A stretch of DNA of 39,048 nt, from assembly GCA_944392425.1 (NCBI GenBank), contig CALXWM010000011.1:1-39048 (forward strand). The letters run 5' to 3'. Position numbers and translations under genes: made by a program. Positions 8,118-16,961 of the stretch are shown here, one piece after another. Every line of letters begins with the position of its first letter. The stretch's first letter is position 1. Source of the DNA: an uncultured Clostridia bacterium. Lineage in GTDB: Bacteria; Bacillota; Clostridia; TANB77; CAG-508. The notes beneath the pieces are model-generated. The model was not told the DNA's origin. It did not search any database and worked only from the letters and a program-made list of their open reading frames with translations.

Positions 8118-8609
8118 TTATTTATTTTTTTGACTTTTAAGAACCCTTTTTTCCAATTTTCTTTTCAAATTATTTATTTTAACTTTTTCCTCACATAAAG
8201 GCTCCGTTAATATAGAAAACATTTTCATTCTATTAGTTCCTAAAACATCTGTAAAAAGTTGATCCCCAACTTCTGCTATGTTTTCACTATTTTCTACCCC
8301 TAATATCTTTTTTGCTTTTTTAAGACCTATTTTTGTTGGCTTTATTGAAAAATGAACATAAGGAATATCTAGCATTTTGGCGATTTTTTCTATTTTATCC
8401 TTTTTCAAACTATTTGAAGCTATGCAAAAATTAATGCCATTTTGCTTCATTTCATCAATCCATTCTTTTACTCCATCTAATGGTTCTCTATTTAAATCAA
8501 TAAGAGTATTGTCCACGTCTAAAATCATAGCTTGAATGTTATTTTCTCTTAATATATCTATTGTTATATCTGTAATTTTATTAACTTGCATATTTGGGGT
8601 TAATAGCAT
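8118..8609 (-). CDS. YqeG family HAD IIIA-type phosphatase
   Basis: A 163-aa HAD hydrolase. Motif I is LDVDNTLIDL with the nucleophile Asp31 and acid/base Asp33. Motif II is the serine in IASNS (about residue 66), a lysine follows at KIGLKKAKK, and motif III is GDQLFTDVLG. This size and motif I are those of the YqeG/PGP-phosphatase group, some of which dephosphorylate phosphatidylglycerophosphate; pgsA, which makes that substrate, lies at 32.8 kb in this window. Function here is inferred from family. AAGGAGAAGG precedes the ATG. The gene stands between repeat copy 2 (5' side) and the prepilin peptidase gene. Confidence 0.88.
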   Translation of the reverse strand: MLLTPNMQVNKITDITIDILRENNIQAMILDVDNTLIDLNREPLDGVKEWIDEMKQNGINFCIASNSLKKDKIEKIAKMLDIPYVHFSIKPTKIGLKKAKKILGVENSENIAEVGDQLFTDVLGTNRMKMFSILTEPLCEEKVKINNLKRKLEKRVLKSQKNK

Positions 8610-8683
8610 AACCTTCTCCTTGTTTTTAATAATATTTTATTTGCAATTTAATTTTAACATAGTAAATTTTATTTTTCAATCAT

Positions 8684-8915
8684 TTTTTTCAGTTGGAGAC
8701 GGTTCTAAAATCGAAAATTTTATAATTGCTTAAGCCACAATATACTTCTCTCCTATTTTGCTGCGCGGGTCGCTTCGGTATTTTATACCTCGCTCCAGCT
8801 TGCACGTCTCGCTTAAGCTCCTACGTCGCTACGCTCATCTAAAATATCGAGGAGTATATTGCTGGCTTTTACAAAAATTTTATTTTTGATTTAAAACCGT
8901 CCCCAACTGAAAAAA
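8684..8915. repeat. Composite palindromic repeat, arms plus core (copy 2)
   Basis: A 232-base element bounded by TTTTTTCAGTTGGAGACGGTT (from 8684) and its near-perfect inverse ending at 8915, exactly one base before the tex stop codon (8916-8918). The core has the same order of motifs as copy 1: CAATATACTTCTCTCC, TGCTGCGCGGGTCGC, CTCGCTCCAGCTTGCACG, then the inverted GAGGAGTATATTG. The region 8610-8683 between yqeG and this element holds nothing else recognisable. Confidence 0.85.
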
Positions 8916-11171
8916 CTACAATCCTCTCATTGAAAGTTTTACTTTTTGTCTTTCATTATCTATGCCTATTACTTTAACTTTTACAATGTCTCCAATTGAA
9001 ACAACATCTGAAGGTCTTTTTACATATTTATCGCTAATTTCAGATATATGTACTAATCCATCGTGTTTTACTCCCACATCTACAAAAGCACCAAAGTCAG
9101 TAATGTTTCTAACTGTTCCCGTTAATATCATTCCTTCTCTTAAATCTTCAAATTTTAGTACGTCATTTCTAAGTATTGGTTTTGGCATATCTTCTCTTGG
9201 ATCTCTGCCTGGTTTTGAAAGTTCTTTTATTATATCTTGAAATGTTATTTCTCCAACATTTAATTTATTTGATAATTCTTTGATATTTATCTCATTTAAT
9301 TTTGCTTTTATTTTGCTTAATTTTTCTTTATCTAATAAATCTTCTTTGGTAAATCCTATACTCTTTAATAATTCTTCTGCAACTTCATAGCTTTCTGGGT
9401 GAACACCTGTATTTTCCAATGGATTTTTTCCATTTGGAATACGTATAAATCCAGCACATTGTTCATATGCAACCTTTCCAAGTTTAGGCACTTTTAAAAG
9501 TTCTTTTCTTTCTTTAATTGTTCCGTTTTCATCTCTATATTTTACTATATTTTTTGCAATTGTTTTGTTTATTCCTGAAACATATGAAAGAAGTGAAGGC
9601 GTTGCGGTATTTACATCAACTCCTACTGTGTTTACTGCATCTTCAACTACTCCCTCTAGGCTTTCTGACAATTTCTTTTGGTCAACATCGTGCTGATATT
9701 GTCCTATGCCAATTGCTTTTGGATCTATTTTTACAAATTCAGCAAGTGGATCTTGCAATCTTCTAGCAATAGATATTGCACCTCTTAATGAAACATTTAA
9801 ATCTGGGTATTCTTCTGAAGCTAGTTTTGATGCGGAATAAACAGATGCACCTGCTTCACTAACAATTGTGTAATATACATCTTTATGTAAAGTTTCTTTA
9901 ACTTTTTTAAGAGTATTTGCTACAAAATTTTCTGATTCTCTTGAAGCAGTACCATTTCCTATTGCTATCATTTGAATATTATCTTTTACAATAAGTTTAA
10001 TAAGTTCTTTTTCTGAACCCTCTATATCATTTTGAGGTTCTGTTGGATATATAACTCCTGTATCCAAAACTTTTCCTGTTTCATCTATTACAGCTAATTT
10101 GCAACCGGTTCTATATGCAGGGTCAAAACCCAGTACAGTAAGCCCTTTAATAGGAGCTCCTAGTAACAGCTGTTTTGCATTTTTGCCAAACACTTCAATT
10201 GCTTGTTTATCTGCTTTTTCTGTTAAATCAGCTCTTATTTCTCTATCTACAGACGGCTCGATTAATCTTTTAAAACTGTCTTCAACTGTTTCTTTCAGTA
10301 TTTTCTCATAATTATTGCTTTGAGTTGTTTTTTCTTTCTTTTGAAAGTTCATAATTTCTGCATTACTACTAGTTATTTTATTGTTTAATTTTTCTTTTAC
10401 ATAATTTTGCTTAACTTTCAAATTTTTGATAACATTTTTCTCAATAAATTCAAGTATTTTTTCTACCGGTTTATCTATGCTAACTTTTAGAAATTCTTCT
10501 TTTTCCCCTCTATTTATCGCCAAAATTCTATGACTTGGTATAGTACTAATTTTTTCTTTAAAATCATTATACATATTATATATTGGATTTTCTTCTTTTA
10601 AACTTTTTGTAACAATAAATCCCTCTCTATAATACATCTTTTTTATTTGTTTTCTAAACTCTGGGTCGTCTGAAATTTCTTCTGCTATAATATCTTTTGC
10701 TCCTTGAACTGCATCCTCTACAGTTTGTACATTTTCATTTAAATATTTTTTAGCAATTTCTTCAATTGGTTTAGTTTCTTTTTGTTCTTTTATAATTTGT
10801 GCAAGTGGTTCTAAGCCATTTGCTTTTGCAACAGTCGCTCTTGTCTTTTTCTTTTGTTTATATGGTCTATATATGTCTTCAACTTCTGCTAAAGTTTGTG
10901 CTATTTCCAAGTTTTTTATAATTTCATCTGTTAACTTTCCTTGATTTTCAATAGATGTTTTAACTTCGCCTTTTCTTTCTTCTAGATTTCTTAAATATTT
11001 TAATCTTTCGTCTAAGCTTCTTAAAGTTTCGTCACTTAGTCCTCCTGTCACTTCTTTTCTATATCTAGCAATAAATGGTATTGTATTACCACTATCTATT
11101 AATTCTATTGTTTTTTCGACTTGATAACTTTTAACATTTAGTTCATTTGCAATTGTTTGTACTATATTCAT
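8916..11171 (-). CDS. tex: Tex family S1 RNA-binding protein (YhgF/Tex)
   Basis: A 751-aa cytoplasmic nucleic-acid-binding protein of the Tex/Spt6-like family, linked to transcription and RNA handling. Order of domains: helical Tex N-terminal region (1-200), central helical region, YqgF/RNase H-like fold around VLGFDPAYRTG (about residue 345), helix-hairpin-helix segment around VDVNTATPSLLSYVSGI, and a C-terminal S1 domain from about 678 to 751 (TGTVRNITDFGAFVDVGV). Length is normal for the family. AGAAAGGA precedes the ATG. It is monocistronic by position, with its own promoter at 11254-11282, and its stop codon touches a composite repeat. Confidence 0.96.
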   Translation of the reverse strand: MNIVQTIANELNVKSYQVEKTIELIDSGNTIPFIARYRKEVTGGLSDETLRSLDERLKYLRNLEERKGEVKTSIENQGKLTDEIIKNLEIAQTLAEVEDIYRPYKQKKKTRATVAKANGLEPLAQIIKEQKETKPIEEIAKKYLNENVQTVEDAVQGAKDIIAEEISDDPEFRKQIKKMYYREGFIVTKSLKEENPIYNMYNDFKEKISTIPSHRILAINRGEKEEFLKVSIDKPVEKILEFIEKNVIKNLKVKQNYVKEKLNNKITSSNAEIMNFQKKEKTTQSNNYEKILKETVEDSFKRLIEPSVDREIRADLTEKADKQAIEVFGKNAKQLLLGAPIKGLTVLGFDPAYRTGCKLAVIDETGKVLDTGVIYPTEPQNDIEGSEKELIKLIVKDNIQMIAIGNGTASRESENFVANTLKKVKETLHKDVYYTIVSEAGASVYSASKLASEEYPDLNVSLRGAISIARRLQDPLAEFVKIDPKAIGIGQYQHDVDQKKLSESLEGVVEDAVNTVGVDVNTATPSLLSYVSGINKTIAKNIVKYRDENGTIKERKELLKVPKLGKVAYEQCAGFIRIPNGKNPLENTGVHPESYEVAEELLKSIGFTKEDLLDKEKLSKIKAKLNEINIKELSNKLNVGEITFQDIIKELSKPGRDPREDMPKPILRNDVLKFEDLREGMILTGTVRNITDFGAFVDVGVKHDGLVHISEISDKYVKRPSDVVSIGDIVKVKVIGIDNERQKVKLSMRGL

Positions 11172-11253
11172 ATATGCTTCCTTTCTTTATTTTTCGACTG
11201 CACAACTATAATTAAAATTGATTAGTATTTTTAGCCTATTGTGCCTTTGCTTA

Positions 11254-11282
11254 TTCTAGCATAGCGAATTATCAATTGCAAG
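11254..11282 (-). promoter_or_regulatory. Sigma-A promoter of tex
   Basis: On the minus strand TTGCAA (11277-11282), 17 bases, TAGAAT (11254-11259), about 80 bases before the tex ATG. Confidence 0.7.
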
Positions 11283-11323
11283 GAAAAGTAATCTATTAAA
11301 ATATTATATTACTTTTTTAATTT

Positions 11324-13297
11324 TTATTCTATTTCAATTGCACCAGTATATAATGCATAGTACATTCCTTTTTTAGCCATAAGTTCTTTGTGGTCTCCAC
11401 GCTCTAGAATTCTTCCGTGGTCTAGTACCATAATTAATTCTGAGTTTCTTATTGTTGATAATCTATGTGCTATAACAAATACTGTTCTGCCTTTCATTAG
11501 TTCATCCATACCTTTTTGTACAATTTGTTCTGTACGTGTATCAATGCTTGATGTTGCTTCATCTAGTATTAATACTGGTGGATTGTATAATGCAGCTCTT
11601 GCAATTGAAAGTAGTTGTCTTTGTCCTTGAGATAGGCCTTCTCCGCTTCCTGATATTACCGTGTCATATCCGTCTGGTAAGTTTCTTATAAAGTGGTCAG
11701 CATTTGCAAGTTTTGCGGCTTTTACAACATCTTCATCACTTGCATTTAAGTTTGCATATCTTATATTATCTTTTACTGTACCTGTAAACAAGCTTGTGTC
11801 TTGTAATACCATACCAAGTGACTTTCTTAAATCCTTTTTCTTTATTTTCTTAATGTTAATTCCATCATATCTAATTTTACCATCTTGTATATCATAAAAA
11901 CGATTTATTAAGTTCGTAATTGTTGTCTTTCCTGCACCTGTTGCACCAACAAAAGATACTTTTTGACCTTCTTTTGCTTCTAGTGTAATATCATGAAGTA
12001 CCATTTTATTTTGAACATATCCAAAATTTACATTTTCAAATTCTACATGTCCACATAATTTTGTATATGTAACTCTTCCATCATGATGTGGATGTTTCCA
12101 AGCCCAAAGTCCTGTTCTTTCTTCACTTTCTACTAAATTTCCATTTTCCATCTTTGCATTAACAAGTGTTACATAGCCATCATCTATTTCTGGTTCTTCA
12201 TCGATTAGTGCAAATATTCTTTCTGCACCAGCTAAAGCCATTATAACTGAGTTCATTTGTTGAGATACTTGGCTTACTGGGTTTGTAAATGCTTTTATAT
12301 ATTGTAAGAATGCTGCTATACTACCTATGCTTAAAATATTATTTACAGATAGCATACCACCAATTATTGCAACAAAAACATATCCCAAGTTACCAATGTT
12401 TGCAATACAAGGCATTAAAATGTTTGCATACATATTTGCCTGTGTACTGCTATCACATAATTCTTCATTTAATTCATCAAATTTTTGTTTTGACTCATCT
12501 TCATAATTAAATACTTTAACAACTTTTTGTCCTGCCATCATTTCTTCAATATATCCATTAACTTTGCTTATATCATTCTGCTGTTTTACGAAATATTTAG
12601 AACTATTTCCACCTAAATATCTAGCGCAGAATATCATTAATACAACCATTCCTAAAACTATAAGTGTTAAATATACATTTGTTGCAAACATTGAAATTAA
12701 AATACTTGCCATTGTAACTATCGCAGAAAATACTTGTGGAATACTTTGACTTATCATTTCTCTTAATGTGTCAACATCGTTTGTGTATGTACTCATTATT
12801 TCACCATGAGCATGTGTGTCGAAATATTTTATAGGTAATGTTTGCATATGATTAAACATATCTTCACGTACTTGTTTAAGTACTCCTTGTGAAATATTTA
12901 TCATAAGTCTATTATAAATATATGTAGCTGTAATACCAATTAAATACATTACACCCATTCCTACAACAGCCATAAATAAATTACTTAAATCCGGGTTTTG
13001 CTGTCCCATTAGAGGAGTGATATAATCATCAATTAATTTTTGTAAAAATCGTATTCCCATTACATTTGCAATACTACTAACAATAATACTGATAATAACT
13101 ATAACAAATTGAAATTTGTAAATTCCAGTTGCGTATTTTAAAAGTCTTTTAACGGTTTTAAAATCAACTGAACCTGATTTTTTCTTTGCTTTTTTGCTAT
13201 TCTTGTCAGCTTTTGTAGCTAGTTTAATTTTTTCTGTCTTCTTGCTGTTATTATTTTCGTCATCTAAACCGTTAATTATCTTTTCTTTCTTACTCAT
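11324..13297 (-). CDS. ABC exporter half-transporter, consensus-site subunit
   Basis: A 657-aa type IV ABC exporter subunit: six transmembrane helices fused to an ATPase. It carries a consensus Walker A (GATGAGKTT), signature LSQGQRQ, and Walker B followed by glutamate (LILDEATSSID). It therefore has the catalytic glutamate that its partner lacks. Two extras are visible: a lysine-rich extension of about 55 residues before the first transmembrane helix, and an insert of about 45 residues between membrane and ATPase parts (around GLWAWKHPHHDGR), typical of the YfiC/YheH group. It overlaps the upstream ABC gene by 8 bases, so the two are made together and probably form a heterodimer exporting drugs, lipids or peptides. 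Substrate unknown. Confidence 0.94.
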   Translation of the reverse strand: MSKKEKIINGLDDENNNSKKTEKIKLATKADKNSKKAKKKSGSVDFKTVKRLLKYATGIYKFQFVIVIISIIVSSIANVMGIRFLQKLIDDYITPLMGQQNPDLSNLFMAVVGMGVMYLIGITATYIYNRLMINISQGVLKQVREDMFNHMQTLPIKYFDTHAHGEIMSTYTNDVDTLREMISQSIPQVFSAIVTMASILISMFATNVYLTLIVLGMVVLMIFCARYLGGNSSKYFVKQQNDISKVNGYIEEMMAGQKVVKVFNYEDESKQKFDELNEELCDSSTQANMYANILMPCIANIGNLGYVFVAIIGGMLSVNNILSIGSIAAFLQYIKAFTNPVSQVSQQMNSVIMALAGAERIFALIDEEPEIDDGYVTLVNAKMENGNLVESEERTGLWAWKHPHHDGRVTYTKLCGHVEFENVNFGYVQNKMVLHDITLEAKEGQKVSFVGATGAGKTTITNLINRFYDIQDGKIRYDGINIKKIKKKDLRKSLGMVLQDTSLFTGTVKDNIRYANLNASDEDVVKAAKLANADHFIRNLPDGYDTVISGSGEGLSQGQRQLLSIARAALYNPPVLILDEATSSIDTRTEQIVQKGMDELMKGRTVFVIAHRLSTIRNSELIMVLDHGRILERGDHKELMAKKGMYYALYTGAIEIE

Positions 13298-15029
13298 TAT
13301 CTTCTCCTCCTTTCATTTGTGAATTATATACTTCTTGGTATATTTTATTTGTTTTTAATAGTTCCTCTGAAGTACCAATACCATTAATTTTTCCTTCATC
13401 CATTACAATAATTCTGTCACAATCTTCTACTGAAGTTACTCTTTGTGCAATTATAATCTTTGTTGTATTTGGTATTTCCTCTCTAAATGCCCTGCGTATA
13501 TAACTATCTGTTTTTGTATCAACTGCACTTGTAGAGTCATCCAATATTAAGATTTTTGGTTTTTTCAAAAGTGCTCTAGCAATACATAGTCTCTGTCTTT
13601 GACCACCAGATACGTTTGTACCACCTTGATCAATATACGTTTCATATTTTTCTGGGAATTCTTGAACAAAGCCATCAGCTTGAGCCAATTTACTAGCTTT
13701 TTCTAGTTCTTCGTCATCTGCATTTTTGTCTCCCCATCTCAAGTTTTCAGCTATAGTTCCTGAGAATAGTACATTTTTCTGTAAAACCATTGATACGCTA
13801 TCTCTTAGTGATTCCATATCATAATCTTTTACATTAACTCCTCCAACTTTAACAGTTCCTTTTGTTGCATCATAAAGTCTTGGAATAAGCTGTACTAGAG
13901 ATGACTTAGAACTTCCTGTTCCACCTATAATACCAATTGTTTCACCAGATTTTATTTCTAAATTAATATCCCTAAGTGCGAATTTATTTGGATCTTTTTC
14001 ATCACTATATGCAAAACTTACATGTTCAAATGTTATAGAACCATCTTTTATTGTTTTAATTGCATTTTTCTTATTTTTAATAGATGGCTCTTGATCTAGA
14101 ACTTCTACAATCCTTTCTGCTGATGATTGTGATATAATTATCATTACAAATACCATAGAAAGCATCATTAAGCTCATAAGTATTTGCCATGCATATGTAA
14201 TTAGGCTAGATAATTCACCTGTTTGGAATGTTCCACCAATTATAAACTTAGCACCAAGCCATGAAATAATTAAAACTGAAAAATATACAACAAATTGCAT
14301 TATTGGGCTATTAAATGCCACAATTTTCTCTGCTTTTTTGAAGTAATTATATACTTCGTTATTTACATCTCCAAACTTCTTTTCTTCGTGTTCTTCATTT
14401 GCATAAGCTTTTACAACTCTAATGCCACTTACATTTTCTTGAACAACTTCGTTTAATTTATCATATTTTTTGAATACTTTTTCAAAATTTGGATGTGCTT
14501 TAATTGCTATGTAAAATAATGCTACTCCTAAAATAGGTATTGCTACTAAGAATACGCAAGAAAGCCTTGCATCTATGCTAAATGCCATAAACAATGCTGC
14601 AATTAACATTACTGGTCCTCTTACTAATATTCTAATAATCATCATGAATGCCATTTGTACGTTTGTAACATCTGTTGTAAGTCTTGTAATTAAACTTGAA
14701 GTAGAAAATTTGTCTATATCTTCAAATGAAAATTCTTGAATTTTATAAAACATTCCCTGTCTCAAATTTTTAGCAAATCCTGATGATGCTTTTGCTGCGA
14801 ATCTACCAGAAAGCATACCAAAAACTAATGACATTATTGCAGATATTGTTAGGAATATTCCTATTTCAAGTATGTACTTAATGTCCTTATTTGGAATACC
14901 AATATCAATTATTTTTGACATTAACATTGGTATTATAACTTCCATTACAACTTCTAACACAACAAAAAGTGGTGTTAAAATATTTGCTTTTTTGTATTCT
15001 TTAATATAACTTGCTAATTTTTTTATCAT
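13290..15029 (-). CDS. ABC exporter half-transporter, degenerate-site subunit
   Basis: A 579-aa membrane-ATPase fusion with six transmembrane helices in the first 310 residues. Walker A is altered (GGTGSSKSS), and the residue after Walker B is aspartate rather than glutamate (LILDDSTSAVD). The signature is VSGGQRQR. These are the standard marks of the degenerate-site subunit in heterodimeric exporters such as BmrCD, with the downstream gene supplying the other half. The ATG follows GAAAGGA. Its leader holds copy A of the hairpin/pseudoknot motif (15052-15083), with the motif's 3' end 22 bases from the start codon, suggesting translational control of the operon. Confidence 0.94.
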   Translation of the reverse strand: MIKKLASYIKEYKKANILTPLFVVLEVVMEVIIPMLMSKIIDIGIPNKDIKYILEIGIFLTISAIMSLVFGMLSGRFAAKASSGFAKNLRQGMFYKIQEFSFEDIDKFSTSSLITRLTTDVTNVQMAFMMIIRILVRGPVMLIAALFMAFSIDARLSCVFLVAIPILGVALFYIAIKAHPNFEKVFKKYDKLNEVVQENVSGIRVVKAYANEEHEEKKFGDVNNEVYNYFKKAEKIVAFNSPIMQFVVYFSVLIISWLGAKFIIGGTFQTGELSSLITYAWQILMSLMMLSMVFVMIIISQSSAERIVEVLDQEPSIKNKKNAIKTIKDGSITFEHVSFAYSDEKDPNKFALRDINLEIKSGETIGIIGGTGSSKSSLVQLIPRLYDATKGTVKVGGVNVKDYDMESLRDSVSMVLQKNVLFSGTIAENLRWGDKNADDEELEKASKLAQADGFVQEFPEKYETYIDQGGTNVSGGQRQRLCIARALLKKPKILILDDSTSAVDTKTDSYIRRAFREEIPNTTKIIIAQRVTSVEDCDRIIVMDEGKINGIGTSEELLKTNKIYQEVYNSQMKGGEDNE

Positions 15030-15051
15030 TTTCTTATTTCCTTTCGTATTA

Positions 15052-15083
15052 ATTTAGGTTTTATGGTTTAACCTATAAACCAT
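15052..15083 (-). promoter_or_regulatory. Leader hairpin/pseudoknot motif, copy A (before ABC operon)
   Basis: On the minus strand: stem ATGGTTT/AAACCAT around loop ATAGGTT, three A's, then AACCTAAAT. The loop UAGGUU is complementary to the downstream AACCUA, so an H-type pseudoknot can form. The same order of parts recurs at 20172, 33444 and 37302. No match to a known riboswitch was recognised. Confidence 0.6.
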
Positions 15084-15085
15084 AA

Positions 15086-15130
15086 ATTTTATTGTATAGT
15101 AAAACCTTGTTTTTTCCTATACAATAAAAT
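15086..15130. repeat. Short palindrome, TTATTGTATAGGAAAAA family (copy 1)
   Basis: Inverted arms of 14 bases, ATTTTATTGTATAG (15086-15099) and CTATACAATAAAAT (15117-15130), around a 17-base loop. Read on the minus strand it contains TTATTGTATAGGAAAAA, which also occurs in the palindrome at 24104-24144. It lies just upstream of leader motif copy A. It could be a small mobile palindrome or a transcription-stop hairpin. Confidence 0.6.
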
Positions 15131-15141
15131 AAGTGCAATTT

Positions 15142-15169
15142 AAAAAGAACAAATTACTTTGTTCTTTTT
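15142..15169. terminator. Bidirectional intrinsic terminator
   Basis: AAAAAGAACAAA / TTTGTTCTTTTT with a 4-base loop: a 12-base-pair stem with T-rich sequence after it on both strands. It is a second stop behind rny and insulates the ABC operon. Confidence 0.7.
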
Positions 15170-15181
15170 TCAAATTTAAAA

Positions 15182-15207
15182 GAAGCACCTATTTTATTAG
15201 GCACTTC
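15182..15207 (-). terminator. Intrinsic terminator of rny
   Basis: Arms 15182-15191 and 15198-15207. As minus-strand RNA all ten positions pair (two as G-U), giving GAAGUGCCUA/UAGGUGCUUC followed by UUUU. On the plus strand the same two positions would mismatch, which shows the working direction. It lies 10 bases after the rny stop codon. Confidence 0.85.
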
Positions 15208-15217
15208 CCTTTAGAGT

Positions 15218-16759
15218 TTATTTTGCATAATCAATTACTCTTTTTTCTCTAATCATATTAATCTTTATTTGTCCTGGGTATTCCATTTCATTTTCAACCT
15301 TTTCTGCAATTTTTCTAGCCATAATAGTCATTTCATCATCAGAAATTCTTTCTGGTTTAACTATTATTCTAATTTCTCTACCTGCTTGTATTGCATAAGA
15401 TTTTTCAACTCCTTCAAATGAATCTGCAATTGATTCAAGTTGTTCCAATCTTTTAATATAAGCATCTAGAGTTTCTCTTCTTGCTCCAGGTCTTGATGCT
15501 GATATAGCATCCGCTGCTTGTACTAAATATGCCTCTGGTGTTTGTGGTTCTACATCACCATGATGAGCTTGTACTGCATTTATTACTCTAGGGTCTTCTT
15601 TATATTTTTTAAGAATTTCTACACCAATTTCTACGTGTGTACCCTCCATGTCATGATCTAAAGCTTTTCCTATATCATGAAGTAATCCTGCTCGTCTAGC
15701 AAGTTTTGTATCTAATCCTAACTCATCTGCCATAATTCTAGCAAGGTTTGAAACCTCAATAGAATGGTTTAGTACATTTTGGCCATAGCTTGTTCTATAT
15801 TTAAGCTTTCCAAGTAATTTTATTATATCAGGATGTAAATTCATTACACCAGTTTCCATAGCAGATCTTTCGCCTTCTTCTTTAATGGTTTTAGCAACTT
15901 CTTCTTTTGCTTTTTCAACCATTTCTTCTATTTTAGCTGGATGAATTCTTCCATCATCAATTAGTTTTTGAAGTGCAATTCTTGCAACTTCTCTTCTAAG
16001 TGGATCAAATCCTGAAATAACAACAGCTTCAGGTGTATCATCTATTATGAAATCTACCCCAGTTAATGTTTCCAAAGCCTTTATATTTCTACCTTCTCTA
16101 CCAATTATTCTTCCTTTCATATCATCACTTGGAAGAGCAACAATTGATACAGTTGATTCTGAAGTATGGTCTGCTGCACATTTTTGTATAGCATATGTGA
16201 TAACATTTTTTGCTGTTTCATCAGACTTTTCTTTAATGTCTTCCTCCATTTTTTTAATTCTTTCAACTTTTTCAGATGTTAGTTTTTCATCAACTTTAGC
16301 TAATAATTGTTGTTTGGCTTCGTCTACTGATAATCTTGCAATCCTTTCTAACTCGTCTAATTGAGAATCCTTAAGTTTTTGTACTTCACTTTTTTCTTTT
16401 TCAATTTCGTCTTCTTTCTTATCCAACTGTCTTTCTCTTTGCTCTGCTGAATAAAGCTTTTTTTCAAGATTTTCTTCTTTTTGCATTAATCTTTTTTCTT
16501 GTAATTGAATATCACTTCTTCTCTCTCTAATCTCTTCTTCAAGTTCATTTCTTGAATTAATAATTTGCTCTTTAGCCTTAACTATTTCTTCTTTTTTAGC
16601 ATTTTCGGCTTCTTTTTGCGCATTATCTAATATTCTTTGTGCTTCTTTTTCAGCACTTTGTATTTTAGATTCTGCGGATTTTTTTCTTACTATATATCCT
16701 ATAAATGAAAAAATCACTGCTGAGACTAGAAAGATTATAATATTTAATGTAATTTCCAT
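15218..16759 (-). CDS. rny: Ribonuclease Y
   Basis: A 513-aa membrane-bound endoribonuclease that starts mRNA decay in Firmicutes. It has an N-terminal membrane helix (about residues 4-22), a long charged coiled coil (about 25-190), a KH domain (about 205-265, with [15 protein letters not shown]) and an HD domain with His361-Asp362 in LLHDIGK. Length matches the family. A GTG lies in frame at 16768, but AGAGGT is placed correctly only for the ATG at 16759. It has its own promoter at 16832-16860 and two downstream terminators, so it is a single-gene unit. Confidence 0.97.
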   Translation of the reverse strand: MEITLNIIIFLVSAVIFSFIGYIVRKKSAESKIQSAEKEAQRILDNAQKEAENAKKEEIVKAKEQIINSRNELEEEIRERRSDIQLQEKRLMQKEENLEKKLYSAEQRERQLDKKEDEIEKEKSEVQKLKDSQLDELERIARLSVDEAKQQLLAKVDEKLTSEKVERIKKMEEDIKEKSDETAKNVITYAIQKCAADHTSESTVSIVALPSDDMKGRIIGREGRNIKALETLTGVDFIIDDTPEAVVISGFDPLRREVARIALQKLIDDGRIHPAKIEEMVEKAKEEVAKTIKEEGERSAMETGVMNLHPDIIKLLGKLKYRTSYGQNVLNHSIEVSNLARIMADELGLDTKLARRAGLLHDIGKALDHDMEGTHVEIGVEILKKYKEDPRVINAVQAHHGDVEPQTPEAYLVQAADAISASRPGARRETLDAYIKRLEQLESIADSFEGVEKSYAIQAGREIRIIVKPERISDDEMTIMARKIAEKVENEMEYPGQIKINMIREKRVIDYAK

Positions 16760-16831
16760 ATCATACACCTCTTTCTATTAAATTTTCAATGTTCAAATAT
16801 ATATAATTTATAAATATATTCTTCCTTTATT

Positions 16832-16860
16832 ATTTTATTATTATTATGTGAATATGTCAA
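16832..16860 (-). promoter_or_regulatory. Sigma-A promoter of rny
   Basis: Minus strand TTGACA (16855-16860), 17 bases, TAAAAT (16832-16837), about 75 bases before the rny start. Confidence 0.75.
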
Positions 16861-16892
16861 GTGGTAAATTGGTCTTTTTTAGTAATATCTTA

Positions 16893-16941
16893 AAAAAGAA
16901 AATAAATTAAATGACTAAATCAAATAATTTATTTTCTTTTT
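16893..16941 (-). terminator. AT-rich terminator of xerD
   Basis: A perfect 17-base-pair stem (16893-16909 with 16925-16941) with a 15-base loop, whose 3' arm in the minus direction ends CTTTTT. It begins about 20 bases after the xerD stop codon. Confidence 0.7.
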
Positions 16942-16961
16942 AAATTAATTTATTTTTTATA

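Noticed and set aside
16047..16364. 105-aa plus-strand frame inside rny
   Set aside because: Antisense to a conserved gene, no ribosome binding site or recognisable protein; a shadow frame.
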